This document shows, piece after piece, positions 7,629-18,755 of a stretch of 43,179 nt of DNA. The DNA is from a virus. The notes below the pieces were generated by a model. The model ran no database searches. It saw nothing but the letters and a program-made list of their open reading frames with translations, and was not told where the DNA came from. Position 1 is the first letter of the stretch. Every line of letters starts with the position of its first letter. Position numbers and translations under genes: made by a program. The stretch spans positions 1-43,179 of the IMG/VR virus record IMGVR_UViG_3300046369_001028; one strand, 5' to 3'.

Positions 7629-10145
7629 TTGTATCAAAACATTTATTACCAACGAGAAAGAAATTTAATCCATCTTTGGGATGACCAAAGAGGATATTCT
7701 GCATTTCCATATACAAGATATGCCTATGAACCTGCACAACGAGGTGAATATAAATCTATTTATGGAGATACTCTAACTAAAATTTATAAGTTTAAGAAAG
7801 ATGATGTTAACTTATTTGAATCAGATGTACCTGAAACTACACGAGCATTGGTAGATATGTATTCTGAATCAGATGATATATCAAAAGGTCATGTTATCCT
7901 TACATACGATATTGAGTGTGAAATGATAAGTGGATTACCAGACCCATTAGAAGCTAAGAATGAATTAACTTCAATTGCACTTCACGATTCGGCTACAAAC
8001 CAATATTGGGTATTGGTTGTTGATAAAGAAGGTGGTATGAAAGAAAAAACTACCGATAAGTGTATTGTTCTTCCATTTCAAGATGAAAGAGATATGTTAA
8101 TGAAGTATTTGGAGTTATATGAAATGATTAATCCAAGTATTGTTACAGGTTGGAATATTGATTTCTTTGATACACCAATGTTATACAATAGAATCAAAAG
8201 ATTATTAGGTGAAAGACAAGCAAATAGATTATCACCAATCGGACAATGTTTCTGGTCTCCTTATAGAAAAAGATATTTTATGGCAGGTGTATCTTATTTA
8301 GATTACATTGCTTTGTATAAAAATTACAACTATGGTGAATTAGCTAATTATCGATTAGATACTGTTGCTCAAAAAGAATTGGGTAGAGGTAAGATTGAAT
8401 ATCAAGGAAACTTAGACCAATTATTCAGAGATGATATTGAAAAGTTTATTGAGTATAACTTAGTGGATGTTGAGTTGGTTGTTGAGTTTGATAAAAAACT
8501 TCAGTTCATTGATTTATGTAGAGGTATCTGTCATGCTGGTCATGTACCATATGAAGATTTTGTTTATTCATCAAAGTATCTTGAGGGTGCTATGTTGACT
8601 TATCTAAGAAGAAGAAACTTAGTTGCACCAAACAAACCAGCGGATAGACAAGAGAGAATGCAGGCTATTAGAGATAATAACCAAGAGAAGTTTATCGGAG
8701 CTTATGTAAAGGCACCAATCGTTGGTAAGTATGAATGGATATATGATTTAGATTTAACTTCACTATATCCTTCAATCATTATGACTGTAAACATTTCACC
8801 TGAAACCAAGATTGGTAAGATTCAAGATTGGGATGTTCAGAAATATTTAAACAAAGAAATAGATACTTATTATATCGGTGAAGATTCTATCTCAAAGGAA
8901 AACTTAAAAGAATATTTGGATAAATCAAAATTTGCAATAGCATCTAATGGTGTACTTTACAGAACAGACCAAGTTGGTTGTATACCTGGTATTCTTGACT
9001 TGTGGTTTCAGAAACGAGTTGAGTATAAAAACGAAATGAAAAAATATGGAAAAGCAGGAGATAAAGAAAAATATGCCTTCTTTCACAAACGTCAGTTGGT
9101 TCAGAAGATTTTACTTAACTCTTTATATGGTGTGCTTGGGCTTCCTGCCTTTAGGTTCTATGATGTTGATAATGCTACCGCTGTTACCACGACAGGACAG
9201 ACAGTTATTAAATCAACTGCGGATATGGCTAACATCAAGTACAACAAGGAGCTTAATACTCCTGATTTGGATTCTAACATATACATCGATACTGATTCTG
9301 TATTCTTCTCAGCAGTTCCTTTAATGGATAAAAGATTTCCTAATTGGAAAAATGAAGAACAAGATACAATTGCTGGTTATGTAAATGATATTGCAGAAGA
9401 GATGCAAGATTACCTTAATGATTTCTATGATATTATGTCAAAGAAGATTTTCAATGTAGATGTTGATAAACACAGATTGGAGATTAAGAAAGAGTATGTT
9501 GCAAAAGCAGGATTGTGGGTAGCAAAGAAAAGATATGCACAATGGATTATATCAGATAATGGTGTACCAGTAGATAAGTTAGATGTAAAAGGATTAGATG
9601 TTAAACGAAGTTCATTCCCTAAAGCATTCCAAGAATGTATGGGTACAGTTTTGATTGATATTCTAAAAGGTAAAACAGAAGAAGAAATTTCAGATTATGT
9701 TTTAGATTTCAAAAAGAATATGATAAACAGACCTACATCTGAGATTGCAAAGAACTCAGCGGTAAAGAATCTTAAGAAATATATGCCGAAAGGTAAGAGA
9801 GAACCATTTACAATAATGAAAGGAACACCTGCTCATGTTAAAGCATCTATTTTATATAATGATTGTTTGAAACATTTCAACGCTCCTTTCAAATATGAAC
9901 CAATGAAAAATGGTGATAAAGTAAAGTGGGTTTACCTTAAAGATAATCCATTAGGAATAGATGGATTAGCATTCACAGGTTATTCAGACCCACCAGAAAT
10001 AGAAGAATTTTTAGCTACTTACATTGACCACAATAAAATCTTTGAAAGAGAATTAGGACATAAACTTCAAGTTTTCTTTGATGCAGTTGGTTGGGGTGAA
10101 GTAATTAGTGAACAAAGAACTGCAGAAAAGTTCTTTAGTTTTTAA
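7629..10145 (+). CDS. Family B DNA polymerase, T4 gp43-like
   Basis: An 838-residue replicative polymerase with proofreading exonuclease. The exonuclease motifs are YDIECE (93-98, Exo I), GWNIDFFD (174-181, Exo II) and YNLVD (276-280, Exo III). The polymerase motifs are DLDLTSLYPS (373-382, motif A), KILLNSLYG (493-501, motif B) and YIDTDS (552-557, motif C), with all catalytic Asp residues present. The start is TTG: an in-frame TAG at 7623 leaves only one codon upstream, and the next Met (residue 77) would remove the beta-strand region before the exonuclease. It acts with the gp45-like clamp and gp44/gp62-like loader encoded downstream. It has its own promoter and ends just before a hairpin. 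Confidence 0.95.
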   Translation: MYQNIYYQRERNLIHLWDDQRGYSAFPYTRYAYEPAQRGEYKSIYGDTLTKIYKFKKDDVNLFESDVPETTRALVDMYSESDDISKGHVILTYDIECEMISGLPDPLEAKNELTSIALHDSATNQYWVLVVDKEGGMKEKTTDKCIVLPFQDERDMLMKYLELYEMINPSIVTGWNIDFFDTPMLYNRIKRLLGERQANRLSPIGQCFWSPYRKRYFMAGVSYLDYIALYKNYNYGELANYRLDTVAQKELGRGKIEYQGNLDQLFRDDIEKFIEYNLVDVELVVEFDKKLQFIDLCRGICHAGHVPYEDFVYSSKYLEGAMLTYLRRRNLVAPNKPADRQERMQAIRDNNQEKFIGAYVKAPIVGKYEWIYDLDLTSLYPSIIMTVNISPETKIGKIQDWDVQKYLNKEIDTYYIGEDSISKENLKEYLDKSKFAIASNGVLYRTDQVGCIPGILDLWFQKRVEYKNEMKKYGKAGDKEKYAFFHKRQLVQKILLNSLYGVLGLPAFRFYDVDNATAVTTTGQTVIKSTADMANIKYNKELNTPDLDSNIYIDTDSVFFSAVPLMDKRFPNWKNEEQDTIAGYVNDIAEEMQDYLNDFYDIMSKKIFNVDVDKHRLEIKKEYVAKAGLWVAKKRYAQWIISDNGVPVDKLDVKGLDVKRSSFPKAFQECMGTVLIDILKGKTEEEISDYVLDFKKNMINRPTSEIAKNSAVKNLKKYMPKGKREPFTIMKGTPAHVKASILYNDCLKHFNAPFKYEPMKNGDKVKWVYLKDNPLGIDGLAFTGYSDPPEIEEFLATYIDHNKIFERELGHKLQVFFDAVGWGEVISEQRTAEKFFSF

Positions 10146-10162
10146 ACTGACAATATGTCAGT
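10146..10162 (+). other. Perfect 7-bp hairpin after the polymerase gene
   Basis: ACTGACA and TGTCAGT form a 7-bp stem with a 3-nt loop, starting directly after the polymerase stop codon. A shorter TACC-AAAT-GGTA repeat follows at 10167-10178. There is no T-run, so it is not a normal terminator. It may protect the mRNA 3' end or bind a regulator. Confidence 0.5.
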
Positions 10163-10212
10163 ATAATACCAAATGGTACAAAAATTGAAATTAATAAATT
10201 AAATATAAAACA

Positions 10213-10332
10213 ATGAGTAAAAAGCTATCACAAAAAAGAAAGATACATTTAGAAAGTACGGCTACTAAAAGTGTAAACAAAAAAGTAAAAAGAAAAAACT
10301 ACGCAGTTCTTAGAAAAAAACAAGTTGCGTAA
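10213..10332 (+). CDS. Very small basic protein (39 aa)
   Basis: ATG at 10213 and TAA at 10330-10332 enclose 39 codons. The product begins MSKKLSQKRK and has 14 Lys or Arg residues out of 39, so it would be strongly basic and could bind nucleic acid or ribosomes. An A-rich leader (ATATAAAACA) precedes the start, as for other genes here, and the next gene starts 18 nt later with a similar MS-start. I do not recognise a family. The case for a real gene is its position in an otherwise unexplained gap, its good leader and its consistent codon use. Confidence 0.5.
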   Translation: MSKKLSQKRKIHLESTATKSVNKKVKRKNYAVLRKKQVA

Positions 10333-10350
10333 TAATTTAAATAACAAATC

Positions 10351-10716
10351 ATGAGTGAAAAAATTTATGTAAGAAAGTGTGAAAGATACACACTATGGGA
10401 AGCAACAAAACCAATTGAGGTTGATGTTGAAAAATTAAGAAAGTGTGAACCACCATATGAGGGTAACACACCAGAAGAACTTTTAAATTATCTTGGAGAT
10501 AATGTTTGGTGTAACGAAGAATTCTATGACAATGAAACTAATAAAGAAGTTTATGGTGAAGATGAAGTATATGATTTATCTATGGAAGATGCATATGAAA
10601 TGGAAGTATATTCAGATTCAAGAAATAAAGGATGTGAAGATTGGATAGATGTTGGAGTACCAAATGAAGAATACACCAAATATGGTGGATTTGAAGTAAA
10701 AGCAACAAATGTATAA
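10351..10716 (+). CDS. Unknown acidic protein (121 aa)
   Basis: A 121-residue, strongly acidic protein with no family I recognise. It has four Cys residues, in RKCERY, RKCEPP, VWCNEE and KGCEDW, and an Asp/Glu-rich middle (YGEDEVYDLSMEDAYEMEVY). It lies between the basic 39-residue ORF and groEL, 15 nt before the groEL start, so it is probably co-expressed with both. The position after polymerase recalls RegA in T4 and the length is similar, but the sequence shows no RegA likeness. An acidic small protein in an early phage operon could be a DNA mimic or a host-takeover factor; that is speculation. Confidence 0.6.
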   Translation: MSEKIYVRKCERYTLWEATKPIEVDVEKLRKCEPPYEGNTPEELLNYLGDNVWCNEEFYDNETNKEVYGEDEVYDLSMEDAYEMEVYSDSRNKGCEDWIDVGVPNEEYTKYGGFEVKATNV

Positions 10717-10719
10717 TAA

Positions 10720-12348
<1,629 letters not shown>

Positions 12349-12365
12349 AATAAATACGAAAAGAC

Positions 12366-12400
12366 TTGGTAGTTTCAAATAAATTTCGTATATTTGTACA
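12366..12400 (+). promoter_or_regulatory. Bacteroidota-type promoter P3 for sliding clamp
   Basis: TTG at 12366-12368, 20 nt spacer, TATATTTG at 12389-12396, again with TTTCG before the -7 box. It lies between the groEL stop and the clamp start, with 33 nt from -7 box to ATG. Confidence 0.82.
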
Positions 12401-12429
12401 AATATAAATTATAATTAAGTAAATAAACA

Positions 12430-13143
12430 ATGGAAAAACAATCATTAAATAGGTTTGTATCAAAATACAACCTTGCAGGTTTAGTAGAATCTGTAAAATG
12501 GGAATCAAAAGATGGTTCTCTAACTACTTCTTTCATCTCTGATGATAAATCAGTTTTAGGAAGTGTAAGTATGAAAGAATTTGAAGGTTCAGATTCAGAA
12601 TTTGGTGTATATGATACAACTAAATTAACAAAGATGTTATCAGTTCTTGGTAGCGATGTAGATTTCTCAATCAATGATATTGATGGGAAACCAGTTTCTT
12701 TGAAATTCAAAGATGGTTCAACAAATGTAAATTATATGTTAGCTGATTTATCAGTTATCCCTAATGTACCAGATTTGAAACAATTACCACCATTCAATGT
12801 GGAAATTAAATTAGATGCAAACTTTATCTCAAAGTTTATCAAAGCAAAAGGTGCTTTGGCTGATGAAAATAACTTTACGTTTACTTGTAAAGATAATAAA
12901 GGAACTATTGTATTAGGTTATTCTAATATTAACACAAATAGAATTAACATTGATGTTGATTGTACTTGTGAGGGTGATGTTGACCCAATTTCTTTCTCAG
13001 CTACATACTTAAAAGAGATACTAGTTGCAAACAAAGAAGCAACAGATGCTACCTTAAAGATTTCATCTCAAGGATTGGCACATATTTCTTTTTCAATCGA
13101 TAACTACGAATCAAATTATTATCTTGTAGAAATTCAATCTTAA
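12430..13143 (+). CDS. Sliding clamp, T4 gp45-like
   Basis: A 237-residue protein close in length to T4 gp45 (228). The pattern fits a trimeric two-domain clamp: an N-terminal domain with FGVYDTTKLTKMLSVL, similar to the DVAIYDLNGFLGILSLV region of gp45, a linker with PNVPDLKQLPPF near residue 115, and a C-terminal domain ending SIDNYESNYYLVEIQS. It would encircle DNA and hold the family B polymerase on the template, loaded by the proteins at 21492 and 23549. It has its own promoter, and its stop overlaps the next start (TAATG), so methyltransferase paralogue B is translationally coupled to it. Confidence 0.85.
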   Translation: MEKQSLNRFVSKYNLAGLVESVKWESKDGSLTTSFISDDKSVLGSVSMKEFEGSDSEFGVYDTTKLTKMLSVLGSDVDFSINDIDGKPVSLKFKDGSTNVNYMLADLSVIPNVPDLKQLPPFNVEIKLDANFISKFIKAKGALADENNFTFTCKDNKGTIVLGYSNINTNRINIDVDCTCEGDVDPISFSATYLKEILVANKEATDATLKISSQGLAHISFSIDNYESNYYLVEIQS

Positions 13144-14780
13144 TGAGTAACAAACACTTTTACGAAAGAAGTAAGTTTTCCGAGTTTAAATCCAATACTA
13201 CTTATCATCAGTTGTTAGAAATGACTGATGATGAGTTTGTGGTATGGGCTCGTTTACTCCGTAAAGAAGTTACTGAACAATGGGATGAACGAGGTACTCC
13301 ACCAGTAATTGGTAGAGATGAAGATGGTATTATTGAAAAATTCAAGAAACTTAAATCTAACCCAGCAGATTATTGGGAAAAGGATTTAAGTGGTGATGAT
13401 GAATCATTGGGTATCATTAAAAACTTTAATAAAGATGCATCAGTTGTAAATCAGTTTTTTCCTACAATGTTAAAAACTAAGATTTCAATTGGTAAATCTG
13501 CTGATAATGGTTTATCTATTTATGACCACTTCTCAGACCCTAATATGGAAGATAAGTTTGTTCATATTATGAAACGAGCAGTTAAAAGAGATTCTATGTA
13601 TTCTTGGTCTCGTTCAATTGTAGATAAAAAAGATGAGAATCCTTTTTGGAATGGACAAGGTGCGATTGATTTTATCAAAGATGTACATAATGAAAAGATA
13701 TTTAATGGTAAGTATTCTGATTTAGGTATTTGGATTGCTAAAGTAAATACAAGAACCATTGAAAACTATGGTACTTTTAATCAACAATATATAGGTTCTA
13801 AGAATCTATATCTAAAAGCTGAACAAGTTCAGAAATTAAAAGATGATGGTTTCTTATCAGATACTCAGTTATCCAATATAGATAGAATTGAATCTTCATG
13901 GACATCTGAAGCAGGTACAACTCAAACTTATGTATATCAAATACGTTGGTATGAAAAGGATTCGGGTATCTTCCCTAAGATATTACAAGTATTCAGATTA
14001 AGTTGTGGACAACCAGCTGTAAACTTTCCAGCATTAACTGCTAAATGGATTTACGAAAACTATACCAAACACATTGATACAGATGAACCATTACATATTT
14101 ATGATTCATCAAGTGGTTGGGGTGGTAGAATCTTAGGAGCAATGAGTTCTCGTAAGAAAATTCACTATGTTGGTACAGACCCTAATCCTGATAACTTCTT
14201 AGATGAAGAAGGTATTTCTCGTTATGAATATGTTGCTAAGTTCTTCAATGATAAATGTGTAGATAATTATTCAGATAAACTTACATCATTCTTTGATGTA
14301 ACACCACAAGGTAACACATATGAATTATTTCAAGATGGTTCGGAGTTAATTAAAAACAATCCTGAGTTCCAAAAGTATAAAGGTAAATTAGATATTTCAT
14401 TTACTTCACCTCCTTACTTTAATAGAGAACAATATTCACAAGATGAGAACCAATCGTTCAAAGCTTATGGTGAGTATGAAGATTGGAGAGATAACTTCTT
14501 AAAACCTACTTTAACAACAATTTATGAATATCTTAAAAACGATAGGTATATCCTATGGAATATTGCAGATATTAAGATTGGTGAAAGTACCTACTATCCA
14601 TTGGAACAAGATTCAATTGATATCTTAAATGAATTAGGATGTGAATATAAAGGAAAACTTAAAATGTTAATGACACGAATGGTTGGATTAGACCCTTCTA
14701 AGAGTGGAATTAAGAATGCAGTTCAGTACGATGGAAAGGCATATAAATTTGAACCAATATTCGTTTTTTACAAACCTTAA
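13143..14780 (+). CDS. SPPY-motif SAM-dependent DNA methyltransferase-like protein (paralogue B)
   Basis: A 545-residue relative of the protein at 6339-7592, with an N-terminal extension of about 130 residues. DSSSGWGGRIL (321-331) is motif I, GTDPNPDN (344-351) the next acidic strand, and TSPPYFNREQ (421-430) the catalytic motif IV. The shared block after SPPYF (Tyr-Ser, then a D-x-x-Q-S turn) and the WNIADI strand make the relationship plain. Its coupling to the sliding clamp gene suggests it works at or soon after replication, for example modifying new phage DNA. No restriction partner is seen. The two copies differ greatly outside the core, so they may modify different targets. Confidence 0.72.
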   Translation: MSNKHFYERSKFSEFKSNTTYHQLLEMTDDEFVVWARLLRKEVTEQWDERGTPPVIGRDEDGIIEKFKKLKSNPADYWEKDLSGDDESLGIIKNFNKDASVVNQFFPTMLKTKISIGKSADNGLSIYDHFSDPNMEDKFVHIMKRAVKRDSMYSWSRSIVDKKDENPFWNGQGAIDFIKDVHNEKIFNGKYSDLGIWIAKVNTRTIENYGTFNQQYIGSKNLYLKAEQVQKLKDDGFLSDTQLSNIDRIESSWTSEAGTTQTYVYQIRWYEKDSGIFPKILQVFRLSCGQPAVNFPALTAKWIYENYTKHIDTDEPLHIYDSSSGWGGRILGAMSSRKKIHYVGTDPNPDNFLDEEGISRYEYVAKFFNDKCVDNYSDKLTSFFDVTPQGNTYELFQDGSELIKNNPEFQKYKGKLDISFTSPPYFNREQYSQDENQSFKAYGEYEDWRDNFLKPTLTTIYEYLKNDRYILWNIADIKIGESTYYPLEQDSIDILNELGCEYKGKLKMLMTRMVGLDPSKSGIKNAVQYDGKAYKFEPIFVFYKP

Positions 14781-14794
14781 ATACTTATACAAAG

Positions 14795-14917
14795 ATGAGT
14801 GAAACTTATAATATAAATTTTACGAATTACGAAGATAATCCATACTTTTTAAATACTACTGTAACCACAGATAGTATAACCTTCTATTCAACAAATACGA
14901 ATCAAAGTAATAGTTAA
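14795..14917 (+). CDS. Small unknown protein (40 aa)
   Basis: ATG at 14795 and TAA at 14915-14917 enclose 40 codons, starting MSETYNINFTNYEDN and rich in Asn, Thr and Tyr. Its stop overlaps the start of the next gene (TAATG), the same coupling used by confirmed genes here, which supports it as a real coding region. No family, membrane segment or motif is recognised. It could also serve mainly as a leader that couples translation into the downstream enzyme gene. Confidence 0.5.
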   Translation: MSETYNINFTNYEDNPYFLNTTVTTDSITFYSTNTNQSNS

Positions 14918-15987
14918 TGAAAAACTATCTAACATACGATGATATTCAGTTAGTACCACAATACTCAGAAATTCCCTCTCGTACTCAAATAAATTTAAAA
15001 ACACTCGTATCACGAAGATACGGTATTCTAAATCCAATTGTAGCATCTCCGATGGATACAGTTTGTGAATTAGAAATGGCATATAAAATATTTTTACTCG
15101 GTGGAGTTGGTTGTATCCATCGATTTAATACAATACAAGAACAATCAAAAATAATCAAAGAACTATATCACAGAATTTATTCCGAAGAATGGGGAAACCA
15201 ATTTGAATCATGGGGAGTCATGGTTGATAATTGGCATTCAGAAATTCCTCATATACCAATTATGGCATCTATCGGAGTAAGTGAAAGTGATAAAGATAGA
15301 GCTAAATCTTTAGTAGATAGTGGTTGTAACATTATCGTTATTGATGTAGCTCATGGCCATCACAAAAACGTTGAAAAAATGTTGATGTGGTGTAAAAATA
15401 ACCTTGATGATAAGGTGGATATAATCGCTGGAAATATCGCTACAAAAGAGGCGGCTCAAGAATTAGAATCTTGGGGTGCTGATGGATTAAGAGTCGGTAT
15501 CGGTGGAGGTTCACTTTGTACTACGAGAGTTAAGACAGGATTCGGTGTACCGAATGTAAGTTGTTTGGAAGATATAATATCTGTTGCGAAAACACCCGTT
15601 ATGGCTGATGGAGGTATTCGTTCAAGTGGTGATATATCAAAAGCTCTAGCAATTGGAGCGAGTTCTGTTATGTTGGGTTCATTAATCGCTGGTACTGATG
15701 AAGCACCAGGTCAGATTGTTGAAACTCAAAAAGGTCTTTATAAGAGATATAGAGGTTCTGCATCGTTAGAAACGAAAGTAACACATGGTCAACAGACCAG
15801 AAACGTAGAAGGTGAATCTACAACCATTCCCTACAAGGGCGGAGTTAAGTTCATAGTGAATGGGTTAATTGATGGAGTGAAATCTGCACTATCTTATGGT
15901 GGCGCTAAAGATTTGGAAGATTTTAATCCACCATATGTCAAAGTTACTAATTCAGGTATTAACGAAGCTAAACCACATTTATTATAA
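14917..15987 (+). CDS. IMP dehydrogenase/GMP reductase family protein without CBS domains
   Basis: A 356-residue TIM-barrel purine enzyme. MKNYLTYDDIQLVPQYSEIPS is the family start, ASPMDTV and GGVGCIHRF follow, and GGGSLCTTRVKTGFG (196-210) is the active loop with nucleophile Cys201. RYRGSASLE and the flap with IPYKGGV come later. In place of the two CBS domains there is only a short insert near residues 85-115. The TTRVKTG wording resembles GMP reductase, but the family split cannot be settled by eye. IMP dehydrogenase would raise guanine nucleotide supply; GMP reductase would recycle GMP to IMP. It sits 43 nt before the receptor gene, with no terminator between. Confidence 0.85.
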   Translation: MKNYLTYDDIQLVPQYSEIPSRTQINLKTLVSRRYGILNPIVASPMDTVCELEMAYKIFLLGGVGCIHRFNTIQEQSKIIKELYHRIYSEEWGNQFESWGVMVDNWHSEIPHIPIMASIGVSESDKDRAKSLVDSGCNIIVIDVAHGHHKNVEKMLMWCKNNLDDKVDIIAGNIATKEAAQELESWGADGLRVGIGGGSLCTTRVKTGFGVPNVSCLEDIISVAKTPVMADGGIRSSGDISKALAIGASSVMLGSLIAGTDEAPGQIVETQKGLYKRYRGSASLETKVTHGQQTRNVEGESTTIPYKGGVKFIVNGLIDGVKSALSYGGAKDLEDFNPPYVKVTNSGINEAKPHLL

Positions 15988-16030
15988 AGATTAGGTTACA
16001 ATTAAATTAAATTAACAAAAATTAATTATT

Positions 16031-18742
16031 ATGAGAAAACTATTATTAGTTGGATTGATGCTCTTAACGAGTATCACTACTTTTGCACAAGTTAGTGGGA
16101 AAGTATTAGACATCGAAACTAATGACCCTCTACCAGGAGCAACCATCATCGTTCAAGGAACGGCGGATGGAGTTGTAACTGGTTTTGATGGTACATTTGA
16201 ACTCGATGTTAAAAACGGAGAAGAATTGATTATCTCCTATCTAGGGTATGAAACTGCATTTGTTGTTTCTACTGTGGATGATTTTATGGAAATCTACTTA
16301 GAACCAGACCTAAATCAATTAGGTGAGGTTGTAGTAACTTCTGGTGTAATTGATATTGCGAAGGTGAGAGAAACACCTGTTGCTGTATCAACTATTTCAC
16401 CTGCAGAAATTGCTTTAAAAGTAGGTAACCAAGAGTTTCCTGAAATCATGAATAAAACTCCTGGAGTTTACGCTACCAAACAAGGTGGTGGTTATGGTGA
16501 TTCAAGAATCTCTTTAAGAGGATTTGACCAAAGAAACACTTCTTTCCTTATTAATGGGCAACCAGTTAATGATATGGAAAACGGATGGGTTTATTGGTCT
16601 AACTGGCAAGGTTTAACTGATGTTGCAAGTGGTATCCAATTACAAAGAGGTCTTGGGGCTTCGAGATTAGCAGTACCATCAGTAGGTGGAACTGTATCAA
16701 TCTTTACAAAAGCTGCAGAGGCTAAAAAAGGTTCATCGGTACAACAATCATTTGGTAATGATGGGTACTTTAAAACTACTGCTTCTGTATCAACAGGATT
16801 ATCTGATAATGGATGGGCTACATCTGTGTTACTTTCTAAGTGGCAAGGTGATGGTTATATCTATAACACAAAAGGAGAAGGTTACACTTACTTCTTTGCG
16901 TTAGGATATGCACCTGAAGATTCAGACCATTCTGTTAACTTTTCTTTCTTAGGTGCTGGACAATGGCACCACCAAAGAGATGTTTGGGTTTCTATTAGAG
17001 ATTACCAAAACTTCGGTGAAGAAGGAATTGATAGAAGATGGAATTCCAATGGTGGTGTTTTAAATGGTGAAGAATTCTCAATGAGAAGAAACTTCTATAA
17101 CAAACCATTAGCAACATTGAATTGGGATTGGGATATTTCTGATAACCTTAAACTAGCTACATCATTATATGGTTCAGCTGGTAGAGGTGGTGGAACAGGA
17201 CCAAGAGGTAGAAATTACTACAACTCGGAAACTGATATCTTACCTTTCAGAAAAGACCTTACAGAACACTACTTAGAAAATGGTAGAGGTTCAAGAACAC
17301 CAGAAGGATTCATTGATTTTGATGCAGTTGTTGCATTTAACCAATCAAACACAGACCCTTATAGTGGTGATTTACCATTTGCTGGTCAGTTAATTGGTTC
17401 TAATGGATTCAATGATGATGGTGTTAACAGAAGTGCACTTGTAAGAAGAGCATCTATGAACTCTCATGACTGGGTTGGAGCAATCTCTAACTTAGAATAT
17501 GAAAGTGGTGATTGGAAATACTCAATAGGAGTAGATTTAAGAAACTACACAGGTTATCATTATAGAACTATAAATAACCTAATGGGATTAGATGGATATT
17601 ACTCAACAGGTAATAAGAATTCTGCTGGTCAGATTATCAACACTACAATCGAAGCTTCTCCGTTCAATGATACAGGTATCAGAGGACCGAAGATAGATTA
17701 TTATAATGTTGGTAAAGTTGGATGGCAAGGATTAAATGGTTTAGTTGAATATAACAACGAAACTATTTCAGCTGTTTTACAAGTAGGTGGTTCTAATCAA
17801 TCTTTCCAAAGAATTGATTACTTTGACCAACCAGGTAATCCTGAATCAGATACTAAGAATGTAGATGGTGGATACATTAAAGGTGGTGCAAACTACAATA
17901 TTGATGAGAAACAAAACGTATTCTTTAATGCTGGTGTGATTTCAAGACAACCACAATTCGGTGCTGTATTCCCTAACTATGGAAATGCAATCAACGAAAA
18001 TTTACAAAACGAAGAAATTAAATCATTCGAATTAGGATATGGTTTCATTGGTAGTAACTTTAAAGTTAATGTTAATGCATATTCAACAATATGGGGTAAT
18101 AGATTCGTTCAAAGAAGTTTATCTAACCAACAAGGTGTAGATGGTTCAGCTCAATTTAAAGATATCGATGTATCACACAAAGGTATTGAAATTGAAACTT
18201 CTTATAACCCAACAGATAAGTTGAGATTAAAAGGTATGTTATCAATCGGTGATTGGAAATATACTAAAGATTTCGATGCAGAATTATTTGATGATAATCA
18301 ACAATCAATTGGTACAGGTACATTGTACTTGAAAGATGCTAAAGTAGGAGATGCGGCTCAGTTCACATCTTATGTTGAAGCAGATTACCAAATTGGTAGT
18401 AAACTAAGAGTTGATTTAGGATACAGATTTGTTGATGGATTATACGCTGATTATTCAATCACAGATTCAGAGTTTACTCAACCTGGTAACAAGGGAGCTT
18501 TAAAATTACCATCTTATGGATTGGCTGATTTAGGAGCAACTTACAGATTTGAGATACTTGGAAGTGATGCTTCGTTTAGAGTTAATGTAAACAACTTGTT
18601 CGATACTTACTATATTGCAGAATCAAACACTAATATTCATGCTGGAGATGCTTCAGAAACATGGAATGGTGTAGATACTAGAAACTCAGTATGGTTTGGA
18701 TTTGGACGTACGTTCAATACTTCTCTAAAAGTAAGATTCTAA
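16031..18742 (+). CDS. TonB-dependent outer-membrane receptor
   Basis: A complete 903-residue outer-membrane receptor. Residues 1-19 are a signal peptide (MRKLLLVGLMLLTSITTFA, cleaved before Gln20). Residues 21-95 form a carboxypeptidase-D regulatory-like domain (VSGKVLD to ISYLGYETAF), typical of Bacteroidota receptors. The plug follows at about 100-225 (PGVYATKQGGGYGDSRISLR, SVGGTVSIFTKA), then a 22-strand-type barrel ending in Phe (LKVRF), the usual assembly signal. Such receptors import siderophores, cobalamin, oligosaccharides or peptides using TonB energy. No SusD partner is present. It lies between phage replication genes and has its own terminator. Cargo, or a role as decoy or exclusion factor, cannot be read from sequence. 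Confidence 0.93.
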   Translation: MRKLLLVGLMLLTSITTFAQVSGKVLDIETNDPLPGATIIVQGTADGVVTGFDGTFELDVKNGEELIISYLGYETAFVVSTVDDFMEIYLEPDLNQLGEVVVTSGVIDIAKVRETPVAVSTISPAEIALKVGNQEFPEIMNKTPGVYATKQGGGYGDSRISLRGFDQRNTSFLINGQPVNDMENGWVYWSNWQGLTDVASGIQLQRGLGASRLAVPSVGGTVSIFTKAAEAKKGSSVQQSFGNDGYFKTTASVSTGLSDNGWATSVLLSKWQGDGYIYNTKGEGYTYFFALGYAPEDSDHSVNFSFLGAGQWHHQRDVWVSIRDYQNFGEEGIDRRWNSNGGVLNGEEFSMRRNFYNKPLATLNWDWDISDNLKLATSLYGSAGRGGGTGPRGRNYYNSETDILPFRKDLTEHYLENGRGSRTPEGFIDFDAVVAFNQSNTDPYSGDLPFAGQLIGSNGFNDDGVNRSALVRRASMNSHDWVGAISNLEYESGDWKYSIGVDLRNYTGYHYRTINNLMGLDGYYSTGNKNSAGQIINTTIEASPFNDTGIRGPKIDYYNVGKVGWQGLNGLVEYNNETISAVLQVGGSNQSFQRIDYFDQPGNPESDTKNVDGGYIKGGANYNIDEKQNVFFNAGVISRQPQFGAVFPNYGNAINENLQNEEIKSFELGYGFIGSNFKVNVNAYSTIWGNRFVQRSLSNQQGVDGSAQFKDIDVSHKGIEIETSYNPTDKLRLKGMLSIGDWKYTKDFDAELFDDNQQSIGTGTLYLKDAKVGDAAQFTSYVEADYQIGSKLRVDLGYRFVDGLYADYSITDSEFTQPGNKGALKLPSYGLADLGATYRFEILGSDASFRVNVNNLFDTYYIAESNTNIHAGDASETWNGVDTRNSVWFGFGRTFNTSLKVRF

Positions 18743-18755
18743 AAACTTATAAAAT

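Noticed and set aside
9046-9324. Sense ORF of 92 codons inside the polymerase gene
   Set aside because: It overlaps polymerase motifs B and C in another frame, and its hydrophobic product is typical of a frame shadow.
10351-10716. RegA-like translational repressor after the polymerase
   Set aside because: Position and length recall T4 RegA, but the sequence is acidic and Cys-containing and shares no segment with it.
16686-16904. Sense ORF of 72 codons inside the receptor gene
   Set aside because: It is a frame shadow inside a gene with clear plug and barrel sequence.
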